Shown: positions 51,355 through 60,189 of the stretch, piece after piece
Layout: every line of letters begins with the position of its first letter
Numbering within the stretch: the stretch's first letter is position 1
Origin: Sphingomonas hankyongi
GTDB lineage: Bacteria > Pseudomonadota > Alphaproteobacteria > Sphingomonadales > Sphingomonadaceae
Length of the DNA stretch: 64,000 nt
Reading direction: 5' to 3'
Assembly: GCF_023516575.1 (NCBI RefSeq)
Contig: NZ_JAMGBE010000002.1
Coordinates: 496,001 to 560,000, forward strand
Program-made: the position numbers and the translations under genes
The notes under the pieces: model-generated
Told to the model about the DNA's origin: nothing
Databases searched by the model: none
Seen by the model: only the letters and a program-made list of their open reading frames with translations

Positions 51355-52513
51355 GAAACGCGCGTGGACGACAGCGGCCGGCGAGAAGCGCGATGCCTTC
51401 CGGGTCTCATACACGGACAGCTCCGGCAAACGGCAGCACAAGCAGTTTACCCTCAAACGGGACGCTGACGCGTATCGCATCAAGGTCGAAGGTGAACTTG
51501 CACAGGGCATTCACACTCCGGACGCCAAGAGCGCCACCGTCGCCGAAGCGGCAGACGTTTGGATCGCCTCCTGCGAGGCGAGCGGCTGCGACCGTGGTAC
51601 GCTCAAGACATACCGTGAGATCGCCAACCGACACATCAAGCCGCAGATCGGCAACGAGAAACTGTCCCGTCTCTCCGCGCCCCGGGTCGTCGAGTTCCGC
51701 GATGCAATGATGGTTACGCGCTCCCATGCCATGGCGGGCAAGGCCGTTCGCCATTTGTCGATGATCCTTGCCGAGGCGATGCGGCGGGGCCTCGTCGCCC
51801 AGAACGTAGCTCGAGCGGTGAAGGTGAAGCGTCCGCGCGGCGAACATCAGAAGCTGGCAAAGCGCGCCGAGATACCGCCGGCCGAGCATCTGAAGGCGAT
51901 GATCGAAGCCGCCGATCAGCTCGGTGATGAGGATCCCAGACTGCCGGTCTTGCTCCGGGTCGTGATGCTCGGGGGACTGCGCGCCAGCGAGGCGCGAGGC
52001 TTCGCATGGCCGAGCGCGGACTTGAAGATCCCTAGCCTGTCAGTAACCCAGCGCGCCGACCGCTGGAACGAGATTGGTCGGCCGAAGTCGAACGCTGGTC
52101 ACCGTTGCGTTCCCATCGGCCCGAGGCTCGCTACGACGCTAAAGGCATGGCAGCTGCGCTGCCCGCCATCAAAACTCAATCTCATGTTTCCTAACGCCCG
52201 GGGCGGCGTCATTGATCAGAAGGGGTTTATAGGCCTGCTGGTGAAAGTGCAGGTTGCGGCTGGGCTCGCACTCGACACCGGCCGCAAGGACCGCAAGGGC
52301 CGCACCATCTGGGCGCCGCGGTACGACTGGCACCATCTGCGGCATGTCGCTGCCTCCAACTGGCTCAATGACGGGATCGACCTGAAACGGCTTCAAGTCT
52401 GGATCGGCCACGAGAATATCCAGCTCACGATCGACGTTTACGGCCACCTAATCATTGATGCGAAGAAGGACGCCGCCCTTGCCGCGGGGGCCGAAGCTGC
52501 GTTGCTCGCGTAG
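51341..52513 (+). CDS. Tyrosine integrase of the genomic island
   Basis: A 390-residue integrase: N-terminal arm-binding domain (residues 10-60; RVSYTDSSGKRQHKQFTLKR), core-binding domain (65-170) and catalytic domain with Arg in VVMLGGLRASEARGFAW, HxxR in WHHLRHVAASNW, His in WIGHENIQLTIDVYGHL and Tyr within it. This is the phage-type family that targets tRNA genes. The stop lies 60 nt from the right repeat, which fits an attP next to the int gene. ATG at 51341 with GAGG upstream. Confidence 0.92.
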   Translation: MATVKKRAWTTAAGEKRDAFRVSYTDSSGKRQHKQFTLKRDADAYRIKVEGELAQGIHTPDAKSATVAEAADVWIASCEASGCDRGTLKTYREIANRHIKPQIGNEKLSRLSAPRVVEFRDAMMVTRSHAMAGKAVRHLSMILAEAMRRGLVAQNVARAVKVKRPRGEHQKLAKRAEIPPAEHLKAMIEAADQLGDEDPRLPVLLRVVMLGGLRASEARGFAWPSADLKIPSLSVTQRADRWNEIGRPKSNAGHRCVPIGPRLATTLKAWQLRCPPSKLNLMFPNARGGVIDQKGFIGLLVKVQVAAGLALDTGRKDRKGRTIWAPRYDWHHLRHVAASNWLNDGIDLKRLQVWIGHENIQLTIDVYGHLIIDAKKDAALAAGAEAALLA

Positions 52514-52573
52514 AGCCGCGATACACAGATGATACATGACCGGCCGAAAATGGCAGTTTCCTGCGGCTCATAG

Positions 52574-52633
52574 GCAGACTGTAAATCTGCCCGCGCAAGC
52601 GTACGCTGGTTCGAATCCAGCCCTCTCCACCAT
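52574..52633 (+). repeat. attR: 60-bp direct repeat of tRNA-Tyr 3' part
   Basis: Exact copy of 35954-36013. It lacks the 5' half of a tRNA, so it is not a functional tRNA gene but the right attachment core. Core chromosome resumes behind it. Confidence 0.93.
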
Positions 52634-52648
52634 TTCACGGCGACGGGA

Positions 52649-53482
52649 CTAAAAGTCCGTCCGGAAGGTGATCATCGGGCCCTTTTGCGCGACGTCGTAG
52701 AGGAAATCGCCCTCGTCGAAGTGGACCTTATAGATTCGATAGCCGGCACCGATGCTCATCTTGGGCTTCAGCTGATAGTCTACGCCCGCGACTGTCTGCC
52801 AGGTGACATCGGAGCCCATGACGATGCCGCCGAGATCCCCATACAGCGACGCGCTCCATTTTCCGCCGAGCGGAACACCGACGCGCGCGGCAACTAGCGG
52901 GTCGAACCAGGTCTGCTTGACCGATCCATCAGCGCTTCGGTTGGGACCGTCCAATTGCAGCGTCGTTTTGAAGAAGTTGATCCGGCCCCCGCCGAGCAGG
53001 TCGACGATCACGGGTCCGCTGTCGGCCACCCGGTACCCGCCAAGCAGCGTAACCTCCGCAGTCCGGCTATCCAGCTCCGCATCCAGGAAATCCTGCTCCC
53101 GGATGTCGATTCCCTTTTTGGTGTCGAGGTGGATGAAAGTCAGGTCTCCCAGGGCGACGAACCGATCGTGCCGCGCTTCCGCGGCGCCCATGAAGGCGAA
53201 CTTGAAAGCCTTGAGCACGTCAGAAAAGGATAGGTCGAGCCCCACCGGCGCGGCGGGGCCTATCACATCCGTTTCCCCGTGCGCGTTGGCGAACCAGGCA
53301 TAACCGATGGTGGCGAACTGCCAACCGTCCTTGGCCGGGGGCGGTGCGTCGGCCGGTTCGGGGCTCGCAGCCTCCACAGGCGGGGTGTCGGTTGGAGCGT
53401 CAGCCGGTTGAGCTGCCTCGGCGGCGCTCGCCAAAACGAACAGCAGCGGAAAGACCGCAGCGGCCTTGCGACAATGCCCCAT
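52649..53482 (-). CDS. Outer-membrane beta-barrel protein
   Basis: A 277-residue exported protein. Signal peptide (AAAVFPLLFVLASAAEAA), then an Asp/Pro/Ala-rich stretch and a beta-barrel: WQFATIGYAWFANAHGETDV, AEVTLLGGYRVADSGPVIVD, and the C-terminal GAGYRIYKVHFDEGDFLYDV ending in an aromatic (Phe), as needed for BAM recognition. The look is that of an OmpW/opacity-type porin of unknown use. ATG at 53482 has GGGAGGT. Confidence 0.75.
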   Translation of the reverse strand: MGHCRKAAAVFPLLFVLASAAEAAQPADAPTDTPPVEAASPEPADAPPPAKDGWQFATIGYAWFANAHGETDVIGPAAPVGLDLSFSDVLKAFKFAFMGAAEARHDRFVALGDLTFIHLDTKKGIDIREQDFLDAELDSRTAEVTLLGGYRVADSGPVIVDLLGGGRINFFKTTLQLDGPNRSADGSVKQTWFDPLVAARVGVPLGGKWSASLYGDLGGIVMGSDVTWQTVAGVDYQLKPKMSIGAGYRIYKVHFDEGDFLYDVAQKGPMITFRTDF

Positions 53483-53725
53483 CTCATACCTCCCGATGCC
53501 CAGGCAGGGATGCTTACCGTCGAGACCCGCATCATCCATAAGGGACAATCCGGATCACCCGTTGCCCCGGCCATTCCACGCATCCTGGACTTTAACCGAT
53601 CCGCTTCGGATCAAAATTCTTGAAAAACTGGCGATTCTGACAATGCTGACCTAAGTGATGACTGACTCGGACGTCCGGGCAGCCGTTTTTGGGGGACGGA
53701 AAAATTTGAGTGGGAGGAGAGTGGC

Positions 53726-54292
53726 GTGGTCGACGCCGCACGGGAGCCGGCAGGCTGCGCCGGTCAGGAAGTCTTAGGTCGCGTTGCGCGGTTGAGCCAG
53801 GGCCAGCTCGACTGCCTGCGGCTGGTCGATCAGCATCTTTCGTCGAAAGAGATAGCTTCAGAGCTGAACATCTCGCCCCACACAGTCGACCAGCGCATTC
53901 GCCAGGCGTTGCAGATCCTCGGCGTTCCCCGGCGAGCCCAGGCCGCGCGCATCGTCGCGCAATACGGGGGACCATATCAACGATTGATACATCAATCGCC
54001 GCACATTGAGGGAGCAGGCCAGGACAGCCACCCAGAAGCCGCGGTCAGCAAACAGATTCGGCACGCTGACCGCGCAGGGGAGGTTGGAGGAGCAGGTTTC
54101 CTTACCGAGCAGAGGCCGGCATCATTCTGGCCTTCCCTGCAACCGCCGTTCGCAACGAGGAGCAACCCCCGGAATGAGATGAGTGTCGGCCAGAGGCTGT
54201 TCTGGATCGTGGCAATTGCGATCGGAGCGGCGTTCTCGGCGGGCATGTACCTCGCCGGGCTCGAGAGCCTCTCGCGGCTGGTGACCCAGTAA
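53726..54292 (+). CDS. LuxR-type HTH protein with C-terminal membrane helix
   Basis: A 188-residue protein. Residues about 20-80 are a GerE/LuxR helix-turn-helix (LSQGQLDCLRLVDQHLSSKE and IASELNISPHTVDQRIRQAL). After a disordered middle comes one C-terminal membrane helix (LFWIVAIAIGAAFSAGMYLA). No receiver or autoinducer domain. The gene starts with GTG preceded by GGAGGAG. A membrane-bound DNA-binding protein is unusual; it may read membrane stress. Confidence 0.75.
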   Translation: MVDAAREPAGCAGQEVLGRVARLSQGQLDCLRLVDQHLSSKEIASELNISPHTVDQRIRQALQILGVPRRAQAARIVAQYGGPYQRLIHQSPHIEGAGQDSHPEAAVSKQIRHADRAGEVGGAGFLTEQRPASFWPSLQPPFATRSNPRNEMSVGQRLFWIVAIAIGAAFSAGMYLAGLESLSRLVTQ

Positions 54293-54365
54293 AAGTTACT
54301 GCCCAGCCGGCATTCAATCAGACCGACAGCCACTCCGGCGCCTGTTCGCCGGGGAAGGAGCAGTC

Positions 54366-54716
54366 ATGCGCAAACAGATGATCGAAAATGCCGCTTACGA
54401 AGTCGCAACGCAGGTGCGCGCGGTCGAGGAAAGCATCGAGGCGGCGCTCATTCAGCTAGCTGAGCTGCAGGCCCGCATGTGCAATGCCCGCGGCGCCATG
54501 AACGCCGGTTTCGTTACGACGCACGCCGCATTCGAACAACTCGCGGCGACGACGTCGGGGCTGGTGGCGGCGCGCGGAGGAATTGCCAATTGCCATGCGG
54601 CTCTTGCCGCCGCGAAGCAGTCCATTCCGGGCTTGAGGACGGTCGCGTGGGGCGATGTCGACGAATGCCCGCCTCCAGGCGGCGTCCAGGCCCCAGACCT
54701 GCGCGTCGTTGCGTAA
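54366..54716 (+). CDS. Hypothetical helical protein (116 aa)
   Basis: Largely alpha-helical and Ala-rich: EVATQVRAVEESIEAALIQL and LAELQARMCNARGAMNAGF. Ends with a Pro-rich CPPPGGVQAP tail. AAGGAG precedes the ATG. No family recognised; it follows the LuxR-type gene on the same strand. Confidence 0.65.
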   Translation: MRKQMIENAAYEVATQVRAVEESIEAALIQLAELQARMCNARGAMNAGFVTTHAAFEQLAATTSGLVAARGGIANCHAALAAAKQSIPGLRTVAWGDVDECPPPGGVQAPDLRVVA

Positions 54717-54760
54717 ACGGCCTTTGACCGGGCCACAGCGATGTGGTCCGGTCCGCCACC

Positions 54761-55198
54761 ATGATCCCGCATTACATCATCTTCTGGGCATTCCTGCTGC
54801 TCACGTGCGGATATGCGCTCTGGCGAGGCCGGAAATATGAGCAGCTTTCAGCCCTGGTCTTCATCGCGGCGAGCATCGCATCGCTCCTGTCGCATGCTCC
54901 GGCGCAGGACCGTTACATCGGGATCGAGACGAGCGACCTCGTCATCGACCTCGGCGTACTCGCGGCCCTGCTTGGGATTGCGCTTCGATCCGATCGGTTC
55001 TGGCCTCTGTGGGTGGCAGGTTTGCAGCTGACAGTAACCGTATCGCACGTAATGAAAGCGATTAAGCCCGACCTTATGCCGTTCGCCTATGCCGCGGCCG
55101 AGCGCTTTTGGAGCTACCCGATCCTTCTCATCCTTTTCGCGGGTGCGTGGCGTCAGCACCGGAGGAGACGCGAGCGCTTGCGGCCGGCCGCGACCTGA
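54761..55198 (+). CDS. Polytopic membrane protein (145 aa)
   Basis: Four probable membrane helices: YIIFWAFLLLTCGYALWRG, LSALVFIAASIASLLSHA, LVIDLGVLAALLGIALRSD and FWSYPILLILFAGAWRQH, with an Arg-rich C-terminus. No domain recognised. GTG at 54743 is an alternative start. It ends 41 nt before the methyltransferase gene. Confidence 0.6.
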   Translation: MIPHYIIFWAFLLLTCGYALWRGRKYEQLSALVFIAASIASLLSHAPAQDRYIGIETSDLVIDLGVLAALLGIALRSDRFWPLWVAGLQLTVTVSHVMKAIKPDLMPFAYAAAERFWSYPILLILFAGAWRQHRRRRERLRPAAT

Positions 55199-55239
55199 AG
55201 GCTGTTGCGCGCCGCGTCCCATCCTCCCATGGGAACGCG

Positions 55240-55983
55240 ATGCCGCGCCGGAAAAAGTCGCACCAGTCGCACGGAACACCGCAGCGTCCCCGCTTCTGGG
55301 GCAAGCACGCGGTCGCCGCCGCGCTGGATAATCCCGAACGAAAAATCCTCCGCGCCTGGGCCACCCGAGAGGCGGCAGGCTTCATGCAATTTCCGAACGA
55401 TGTGGCGTTGACCATGGCCGAGGTGACCGACCTGGCGCGGCTCGTACCCCACGACGCCCCGCACCAGGGTGTGGTGATAGACGTCGAACCGCTGGAGGAA
55501 GTCTGGCTCGACGAGGTCGCGGGCCAGGGAGGCGAACGCGGAACATTGCTGGTTCTCGACCAGGTCACAGACCCGCACAATGTCGGCGCGATACTGCGTT
55601 CGGCAGCGGCATTCGGCGCGGTCGGGATCGTCACACAGGACCGACATTCGCCGCCCGAGAGCGGTGTAGTGGCGAAAGCCGCCTCGGGTGCGCTGGAGCG
55701 TGTCCCTTGGGTCCGCGTCGTCAACCTCGCCCGGGCGCTCGACGAGATCGGCGAGGCAGGCTTCTGGCGCATCGGGCTCGCGGGCGACGCCGACACAGAC
55801 CTGCGCGAGGCGCTGGGGTCGCCGCGAGTTGCGCTCGTGCTCGGGGCCGAAGGCGCCGGCCTCCGTCCGAACACCCGCGAGCATTGCGACTCACTGGCGC
55901 GCCTGCCGATCAGCGACACCATCGAAAGCCTGAACGTGTCGAACGCCGCAGCGGTCGCCCTGTACGCAGCGAGCATCGCCTGA
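55240..55983 (+). CDS. rlmB: TrmH-family 23S rRNA 2'-O-methyltransferase (RlmB type)
   Basis: A 247-residue SPOUT enzyme. It begins RFWGKHAVAAALDNPERKIL, the RlmB-type N-terminus; the C-terminal knot shows LVLDQVTDPHNVGAILRSAA, LVLGAEGAGLRPNTREHCD and LPISDTIESLNVSNAAAVAL, with the Asn/Glu/Arg SAM set. RlmB methylates G2251 of 23S rRNA. Its stop shares one base with the next ATG (TGATG). Confidence 0.9.
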   Translation: MPRRKKSHQSHGTPQRPRFWGKHAVAAALDNPERKILRAWATREAAGFMQFPNDVALTMAEVTDLARLVPHDAPHQGVVIDVEPLEEVWLDEVAGQGGERGTLLVLDQVTDPHNVGAILRSAAAFGAVGIVTQDRHSPPESGVVAKAASGALERVPWVRVVNLARALDEIGEAGFWRIGLAGDADTDLREALGSPRVALVLGAEGAGLRPNTREHCDSLARLPISDTIESLNVSNAAAVALYAASIA

Positions 55984-56600
55984 TGGTCCGCACGTCGAAG
56001 AGCATTCGTAGTCATGTCGAGGCCCTGGCAGAACGTGAGCCGGTCTTTGCCAGGGTGGTAGAGACGCATGGCGTGCCGGAGCCCCGCAGCAGCGAGCGGG
56101 GGGCGCAGACGCTTCTACGTACCATCGTCGGGCAGCAGGTCAGCGTTGCGGCTGCGCGTTCGATGTGGGCGAAACTGGAAGCGGCCTTCGGCTCCCCGCC
56201 GGACTTGGCGAAGCTGCTCGCGGCCAGCGACGAGGAACTCCGCGCCGCCGGCATGTCCCGACAGAAGTCCGGCTACATCCGCAGCCTCGCCGAGCTGGTC
56301 ATCTCAGGCGAGCTCGACCTGGAAAGCCTTCCGGCCGATGATGAAGAGGCGATCGCGCTGCTGACGAAGATCAAGGGCATCGGGCGCTGGTCGGCGGAAA
56401 TCTACCTTCTCTTCGCCGAGGGAAGGGCCGACGTCTTCCCTGCCGGGGACCTGGCCGTGCTGGTTGAACTGGGGCGCCTGCTCGGACTGCCGGCCAAGCC
56501 CAGCGAGAAGCAATTGCGCGAGCTTGCGGAGGCATGGCGACCGTATCGCGGGGCAGCGGCCGTGCTCGCCTGGCACAGCTACAACAGCAGCGTACTTTAG
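55983..56600 (+). CDS. DNA-3-methyladenine glycosylase II (AlkA type)
   Basis: A 205-residue HhH-GPD glycosylase that removes alkylated bases. The helix-hairpin-helix and catalytic region is LTKIKGIGRWSAEIYLLFAE then ADVFPAGDLAV, with the catalytic Asp in PAGD. It starts right at the rlmB stop. The stop overlaps the stop of the convergent gene by 4 nt. Confidence 0.9.
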   Translation: MVRTSKSIRSHVEALAEREPVFARVVETHGVPEPRSSERGAQTLLRTIVGQQVSVAAARSMWAKLEAAFGSPPDLAKLLAASDEELRAAGMSRQKSGYIRSLAELVISGELDLESLPADDEEAIALLTKIKGIGRWSAEIYLLFAEGRADVFPAGDLAVLVELGRLLGLPAKPSEKQLRELAEAWRPYRGAAAVLAWHSYNSSVL

Positions 56601-57796
56601 CTACGCACCGCCTGTGGAAGCGGGCGCGCTTCAACTCCCCGGAAAAGACGCGGCCCAAGGTCCAGGCGGAACGGCGCGAGCTTGTCGCCCTTATTGTCGC
56701 GGCCGAGAAGGTAAACTCCCGACGTCTGGCCCTCGCCTGAGCCCCAGCGGTAGAGAGCATTGAAGGCGAGCAGCGGTACGAAGACCTTGCGTCCGCCCGC
56801 GTCGAGAATCCGCAGCTGGTCCACGCCGACCACCACCCGCGGCCGGAGCTCTACGCTCTTCAGTGGCGGGATTGCTGCGATGCGTTCGCCCTTGCCTGCG
56901 GGATTCACGAAGAAGTTGTTGATCTCCTCCTCCTGCGTCGGGCTAGCGTTGATCATGCAGGCCTCGATGAGCACGTTACGCGCAGGGCCCGTTCCGGTAT
57001 TTTGCAGTGCCAGCTGGAACTCGAACGTTACCTGCTGATCTTCCACGACGCAGCGTAGCGGCTCGAAGGAAATGTCCAGCCAGGGGCGAAGGCGGCTTGC
57101 GACCAGGCCATTGCTGGCCGGCGCCGCCGGTGGCGGGACGGATGGTGCGTGACGCGGGCGCGGCGCACCCGCTTCCGGCGCGACGAAGGCATCCGCCTGA
57201 GGTCCGCCGGCAAAGGCATGCCGCCCATGCTGATGACGCCAGAACAGGAAAGCGCCACCCGCACCGAGCGCCATTGCCGCAAGAAGCCAAGGCCACAACG
57301 CCATGCGATGCTCAGGGGCGAGAGAAGGGGCCGCAACCTCCTCTTGGGCGAACCCGGGGTTCGCGGGCGCTTCATCATTTCCGGATAGGCCCGTAGAAAT
57401 AGGCGGAAGCGCTGCGGTGATCGAGGCGTGAGGCCGGCTGGTTTCCGCCGTCGCGCGCGAAGGGCCGGTCGACGAGGCCTGCGCCGTCGGCGTCCGGCGC
57501 TCGGCGGGAGACTCCCGGGACTCAGCTGAAGCGGCCTGCCGTGTCTGCGAGCGAGCCGGGCGCGCCTCCGCGTTAGCTGCGCGGGTCGCAGGCGGCGTGG
57601 ACTGGGTCGCCGGCGCGGGCGTGTCGGCGGAGCGGGTGACCGTACCCTGAAGATTGAAGTTCTGGAGGTCGCGCGGCCCGATCGTCTCAGTTGCCGGCGC
57701 GGCGGGCTGGTCCGCTTCCTGCGCAGAGACCCGTGCGGACGCGAACGCAAGCCCGACAGCAACAATTGCAATAGTCCAGCGCCCGCCCGCCTTCAT
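56597..57796 (-). CDS. Membrane protein with Pro/Ala/Ser-rich region (399 aa)
   Basis: A signal peptide (WTIAIVAVGLAFASARVSAQ) precedes a disordered Pro/Ala/Thr-rich stretch (about residues 25-140; RPARSQTRQAASAESRESPA), a membrane helix (MALWPWLLAAMALGAGGAF) and a C-terminal beta-rich domain on the far side: FEFQLALQNTGTGPARNVLI and FVPLLAFNALYRWGSGEGQ. The ends of the frame read into the convergent AlkA gene by 4 nt. Probably a sphingomonad protein of unknown envelope function. Confidence 0.65.
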   Translation of the reverse strand: MKAGGRWTIAIVAVGLAFASARVSAQEADQPAAPATETIGPRDLQNFNLQGTVTRSADTPAPATQSTPPATRAANAEARPARSQTRQAASAESRESPAERRTPTAQASSTGPSRATAETSRPHASITAALPPISTGLSGNDEAPANPGFAQEEVAAPSLAPEHRMALWPWLLAAMALGAGGAFLFWRHQHGRHAFAGGPQADAFVAPEAGAPRPRHAPSVPPPAAPASNGLVASRLRPWLDISFEPLRCVVEDQQVTFEFQLALQNTGTGPARNVLIEACMINASPTQEEEINNFFVNPAGKGERIAAIPPLKSVELRPRVVVGVDQLRILDAGGRKVFVPLLAFNALYRWGSGEGQTSGVYLLGRDNKGDKLAPFRLDLGPRLFRGVEARPLPQAVRS

Positions 57797-57923
57797 GAAA
57801 ACCCGCTCATTTGTCCTTGAATCGCGCGAAATCCCGCGCGGCCTCAGGCACATGCCCGCCTATCGCAGCCTATTCAAGCATAGCTTGGATGAACCTAGCC
57901 GAAATCGCGGGTGGAAACGCATT

Positions 57924-58616
57924 TTAGAGAGCGTCTACGAGCACCAGCTCCGCATCATCCTCGGCCTCGATCCGGAGCTGTTCTTCACCGGTGATGGCGA
58001 CCCCGTCGCGCGGGCCCGCTTCGATACCATTAACCCGGACGCGGCCGCTGGGAACGAGGTAAAGGTGGCGATCGGGGGCCACGTCGATGTCGATCGATTC
58101 GCCCGCGGCGACCGTCGCGCCCAGAATGCGCGCATCGGCATTGACGGTCAGCGTACCGTCGGCCGGATCGCCACTGGCGAGCAGCTGGAAACTGCCTTTC
58201 CTCGAGTCCTTGGGGAAGGGCATTGCCCCCCAGCCCGGCTGGGCGCTCGGCTTGTCGGTCTCGATCCAGATCTGGAACAAGGTCGTCTGTTCGTCCTCCA
58301 GATTATACTCCGCGTGCACGACCCCCGTGCCGGCGCTCATCACCTGCACGTCGCCCGCCCCGGTGCGACCCTTGTTGCCCATGGAATCCTGGTGCGTGAT
58401 CGCGCCGGTGCGAACGTAAGTCACAATCTCCATGTCGCGGTGCGGATGCGGCGGGAAGCCGCTCTTCGCCGCAATCTGGTCGTCGTTCCAGACGCGGATC
58501 CGGCCCCATCCCATCCGGCTCGGGTCATGATAGCTGGCGAAAGAGAAGTGATGGCGTGCATTGAGCCAGCCGTGATCGGCGTGGCCAAGGCTGTCGAATT
58601 TGCGGATGTCGATCAT
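57924..58616 (-). CDS. Pirin family protein
   Basis: A 230-residue double cupin. Metal ligands are in GFPPHPHRDMEIVTYVRTG and GTGVVHAEYNLEDEQ, the standard pirin His/His/His/Glu set. Some pirins are quercetinases or redox regulators. ATG at 58616 (MIDIRKFDSLGHADHGWL) is the family start. The 127-bp gap to the next gene is probably its neighbour's promoter. Confidence 0.9.
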   Translation of the reverse strand: MIDIRKFDSLGHADHGWLNARHHFSFASYHDPSRMGWGRIRVWNDDQIAAKSGFPPHPHRDMEIVTYVRTGAITHQDSMGNKGRTGAGDVQVMSAGTGVVHAEYNLEDEQTTLFQIWIETDKPSAQPGWGAMPFPKDSRKGSFQLLASGDPADGTLTVNADARILGATVAAGESIDIDVAPDRHLYLVPSGRVRVNGIEAGPRDGVAITGEEQLRIEAEDDAELVLVDAL

Positions 58617-58754
58617 GATCGGGACATGGCCAGCCTGCCGAAAGCTCTCAAGTGTCACCGATGTGACTTAGCTCATCAATTCCTCATAAGCTGCTCATGA
58701 CCTTTCCCCGCAACGTGGGGCAGCAGCTGAATTCCCACATCAGGAGGCATGATC

Positions 58755-60158
58755 GTGTTCAAGACGGGTATCGAGCGAACGCCTGCGACGAAGCTGCTTA
58801 TCGCAATTCTGATCGCCGCGGCGCTCGCGATTCCGATCTTCATGGTATGGTTCCTCGTATACGACCGCCAGAGTCAGTCAGAGCAGGCCAGCCAGTCGAT
58901 CACTGCTGGCTGGGGCGGTCCGCAGGCGATGACAGGGCCGGTCCTCGTCATTCCCTATCGCACAAGCGCGACCGAGACCGTCGTCGAAAACGGGCAAAGC
59001 GTCACGCGAAGCCGGGACATCATGCGCGAGCTGACGCTGGCGCCCGAGATTGCGGAGGTCTCCACCAATGTCGGCCCGGAAGTGCGCAAGAGGTCGATCT
59101 ACGAAGCGGTGGTCTATGACGCGAAAGTCAGTGGCCGTTCCCGTTTCGCCTTTCCACCTGACTTGTCGCGCGCCGGCGTTGCGCTCGACCAGATGAACCT
59201 TAGCCGCGCAGAGTTTCGCTTCGGCCTGAGCGACCCGCGGGGGCTCGGTGCGAATCCCCGCGTGATCGTCGATGGGCGGCCGTTGCGGCTGCAGCCGGGT
59301 GGCGGAAGCAGTGGCGGTCGCGGATTCTTCGCCTGGATCGACGCGTCGGGCCTCATCGGTCGGCCGCTTCTCGTCGATTTCAATTACGACTTCCGCGGTA
59401 ATGCCGCGCTTAGTCTGGCGCCGCTCGCAGGCGATACGCGCTGGCATGTTCGCTCCTCATGGCCCCACCCGAGCTTTGCCGGGGAGTTCCTGCCGGCAAG
59501 CCGCGCGGTGTCCGACGGCGGCTTCGACGCCACCTATCGGATCGGCAACCTGGCGCTTGGCCGTTCGCTGGTTTCGACAGGCGATGCGGGCGGTTCCAAC
59601 CTTATCGACCGCGTTTCACCTGCGTCTCGCTACGCAACACCTGCTCCTGTAGCCGCGGATGCCAGTCCCGTTCAGACGGCGCAGATCAGCCTTATCCAGC
59701 CGGTCGATCTCTATTCCCAAGTGAATCGGGCGGCGAAGTACGGATTCCTGTTCATCGGCTTCACATTTCTCGCGTTGCTGATGTTCGACGTGATCGGCGG
59801 AGTCCGCGTGTCGGCAGTCGAATATCTGCTGATGGGCGCCGCGCTGGTCCTTTTCTTCGTCCTGCTGCTCGCGTTCGCCGAAGTGATCGGCTTCACGCCG
59901 GCCTACGTGCTCGCGGCGGGCGCGATCGCCGGGCTGAATACCGCTTACTCCGCGGCGGTACTGGGTAGCTGGAGCCGAGCGGGCTTCATCGGCGGCCTGC
60001 TCGTCGGGCTTTACGCGGTGCTCTACATCCTGTTGAGCCTCGAAGCTTATTCGCTTCTTATCGGCTCGCTACTCCTGTTCGTGGCGCTCGCGGGGGTCAT
60101 GTATGCGACCCGGCGCATCGACTGGGGCGCGCGGCGCGAGCAGGGGCAGGCATCGTGA
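58755..60158 (+). CDS. creD: Inner-membrane protein CreD
   Basis: A 467-residue CreD family protein: one N-terminal helix (LLIAILIAAALAIPIFMVWF), a periplasmic beta-rich domain (SKDIM.. region; AELTLAPEIAEVSTNVGPEV type) and five or six C-terminal helices (FLFIGFTFLALLMFDVIGGV; AALVLFFVLLLAFAEVIGF). The GTG at 58755 is preferred because AGGAGG lies 7 nt upstream, while the ATG at 58749 almost touches it. Function in envelope integrity and colicin tolerance is from the family. Confidence 0.9.
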   Translation: MFKTGIERTPATKLLIAILIAAALAIPIFMVWFLVYDRQSQSEQASQSITAGWGGPQAMTGPVLVIPYRTSATETVVENGQSVTRSRDIMRELTLAPEIAEVSTNVGPEVRKRSIYEAVVYDAKVSGRSRFAFPPDLSRAGVALDQMNLSRAEFRFGLSDPRGLGANPRVIVDGRPLRLQPGGGSSGGRGFFAWIDASGLIGRPLLVDFNYDFRGNAALSLAPLAGDTRWHVRSSWPHPSFAGEFLPASRAVSDGGFDATYRIGNLALGRSLVSTGDAGGSNLIDRVSPASRYATPAPVAADASPVQTAQISLIQPVDLYSQVNRAAKYGFLFIGFTFLALLMFDVIGGVRVSAVEYLLMGAALVLFFVLLLAFAEVIGFTPAYVLAAGAIAGLNTAYSAAVLGSWSRAGFIGGLLVGLYAVLYILLSLEAYSLLIGSLLLFVALAGVMYATRRIDWGARREQGQAS

Positions 60159-60183
60159 CGCTGTAACGGATTGCGGCTAGGCC
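60155..60183 (+). promoter_or_regulatory. Putative promoter of the HEVGH protein gene, leaderless type
   Basis: GTGACG (60155-60160), a 17-nt spacer, TAGGCC (60178-60183), then 6 nt to the ATG and no ribosome site. Twenty-six of 28 bases match the element before the LOG gene at 61982. Confidence 0.5.
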
Positions 60184-60189
60184 GCCCCG

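Larger units (their letters stand above)
36014..52633. mobile_element. Genomic island (16.6 kb) inserted in tRNA-Tyr
   Basis: Bounded by the exact 60-bp repeats at 35954-36013 and 52574-52633, with a tyrosine integrase gene (51341-52513) ending 60 nt before the right repeat. Cargo: membrane and DUF1801 proteins, a dicarboxylate-type symporter, kinase and regulator, secreted repeat and RTX proteins, small orphan genes, a Crp-type regulator, then a recombination module from 47.5 kb. No conjugation, replication or virion genes are seen, so it is probably an integrative element that depends on helpers. The left part, dense in short palindromes and holding a dead integrase, looks older than the right part; a composite of at least two insertions is likely. 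Confidence 0.88.

Noticed and set aside
36014-52573. An anti-phage defence system as island cargo
   Set aside because: No restriction, CRISPR, CBASS, retron or Abi-type gene is recognisable; recombination, signalling and secreted genes dominate. The TIR and Doc genes lie outside the island.
52574-52632. A second tRNA-Tyr gene
   Set aside because: Only the anticodon-to-3' half is present; the 5' acceptor and D arms are missing, so it is an attachment-site copy.
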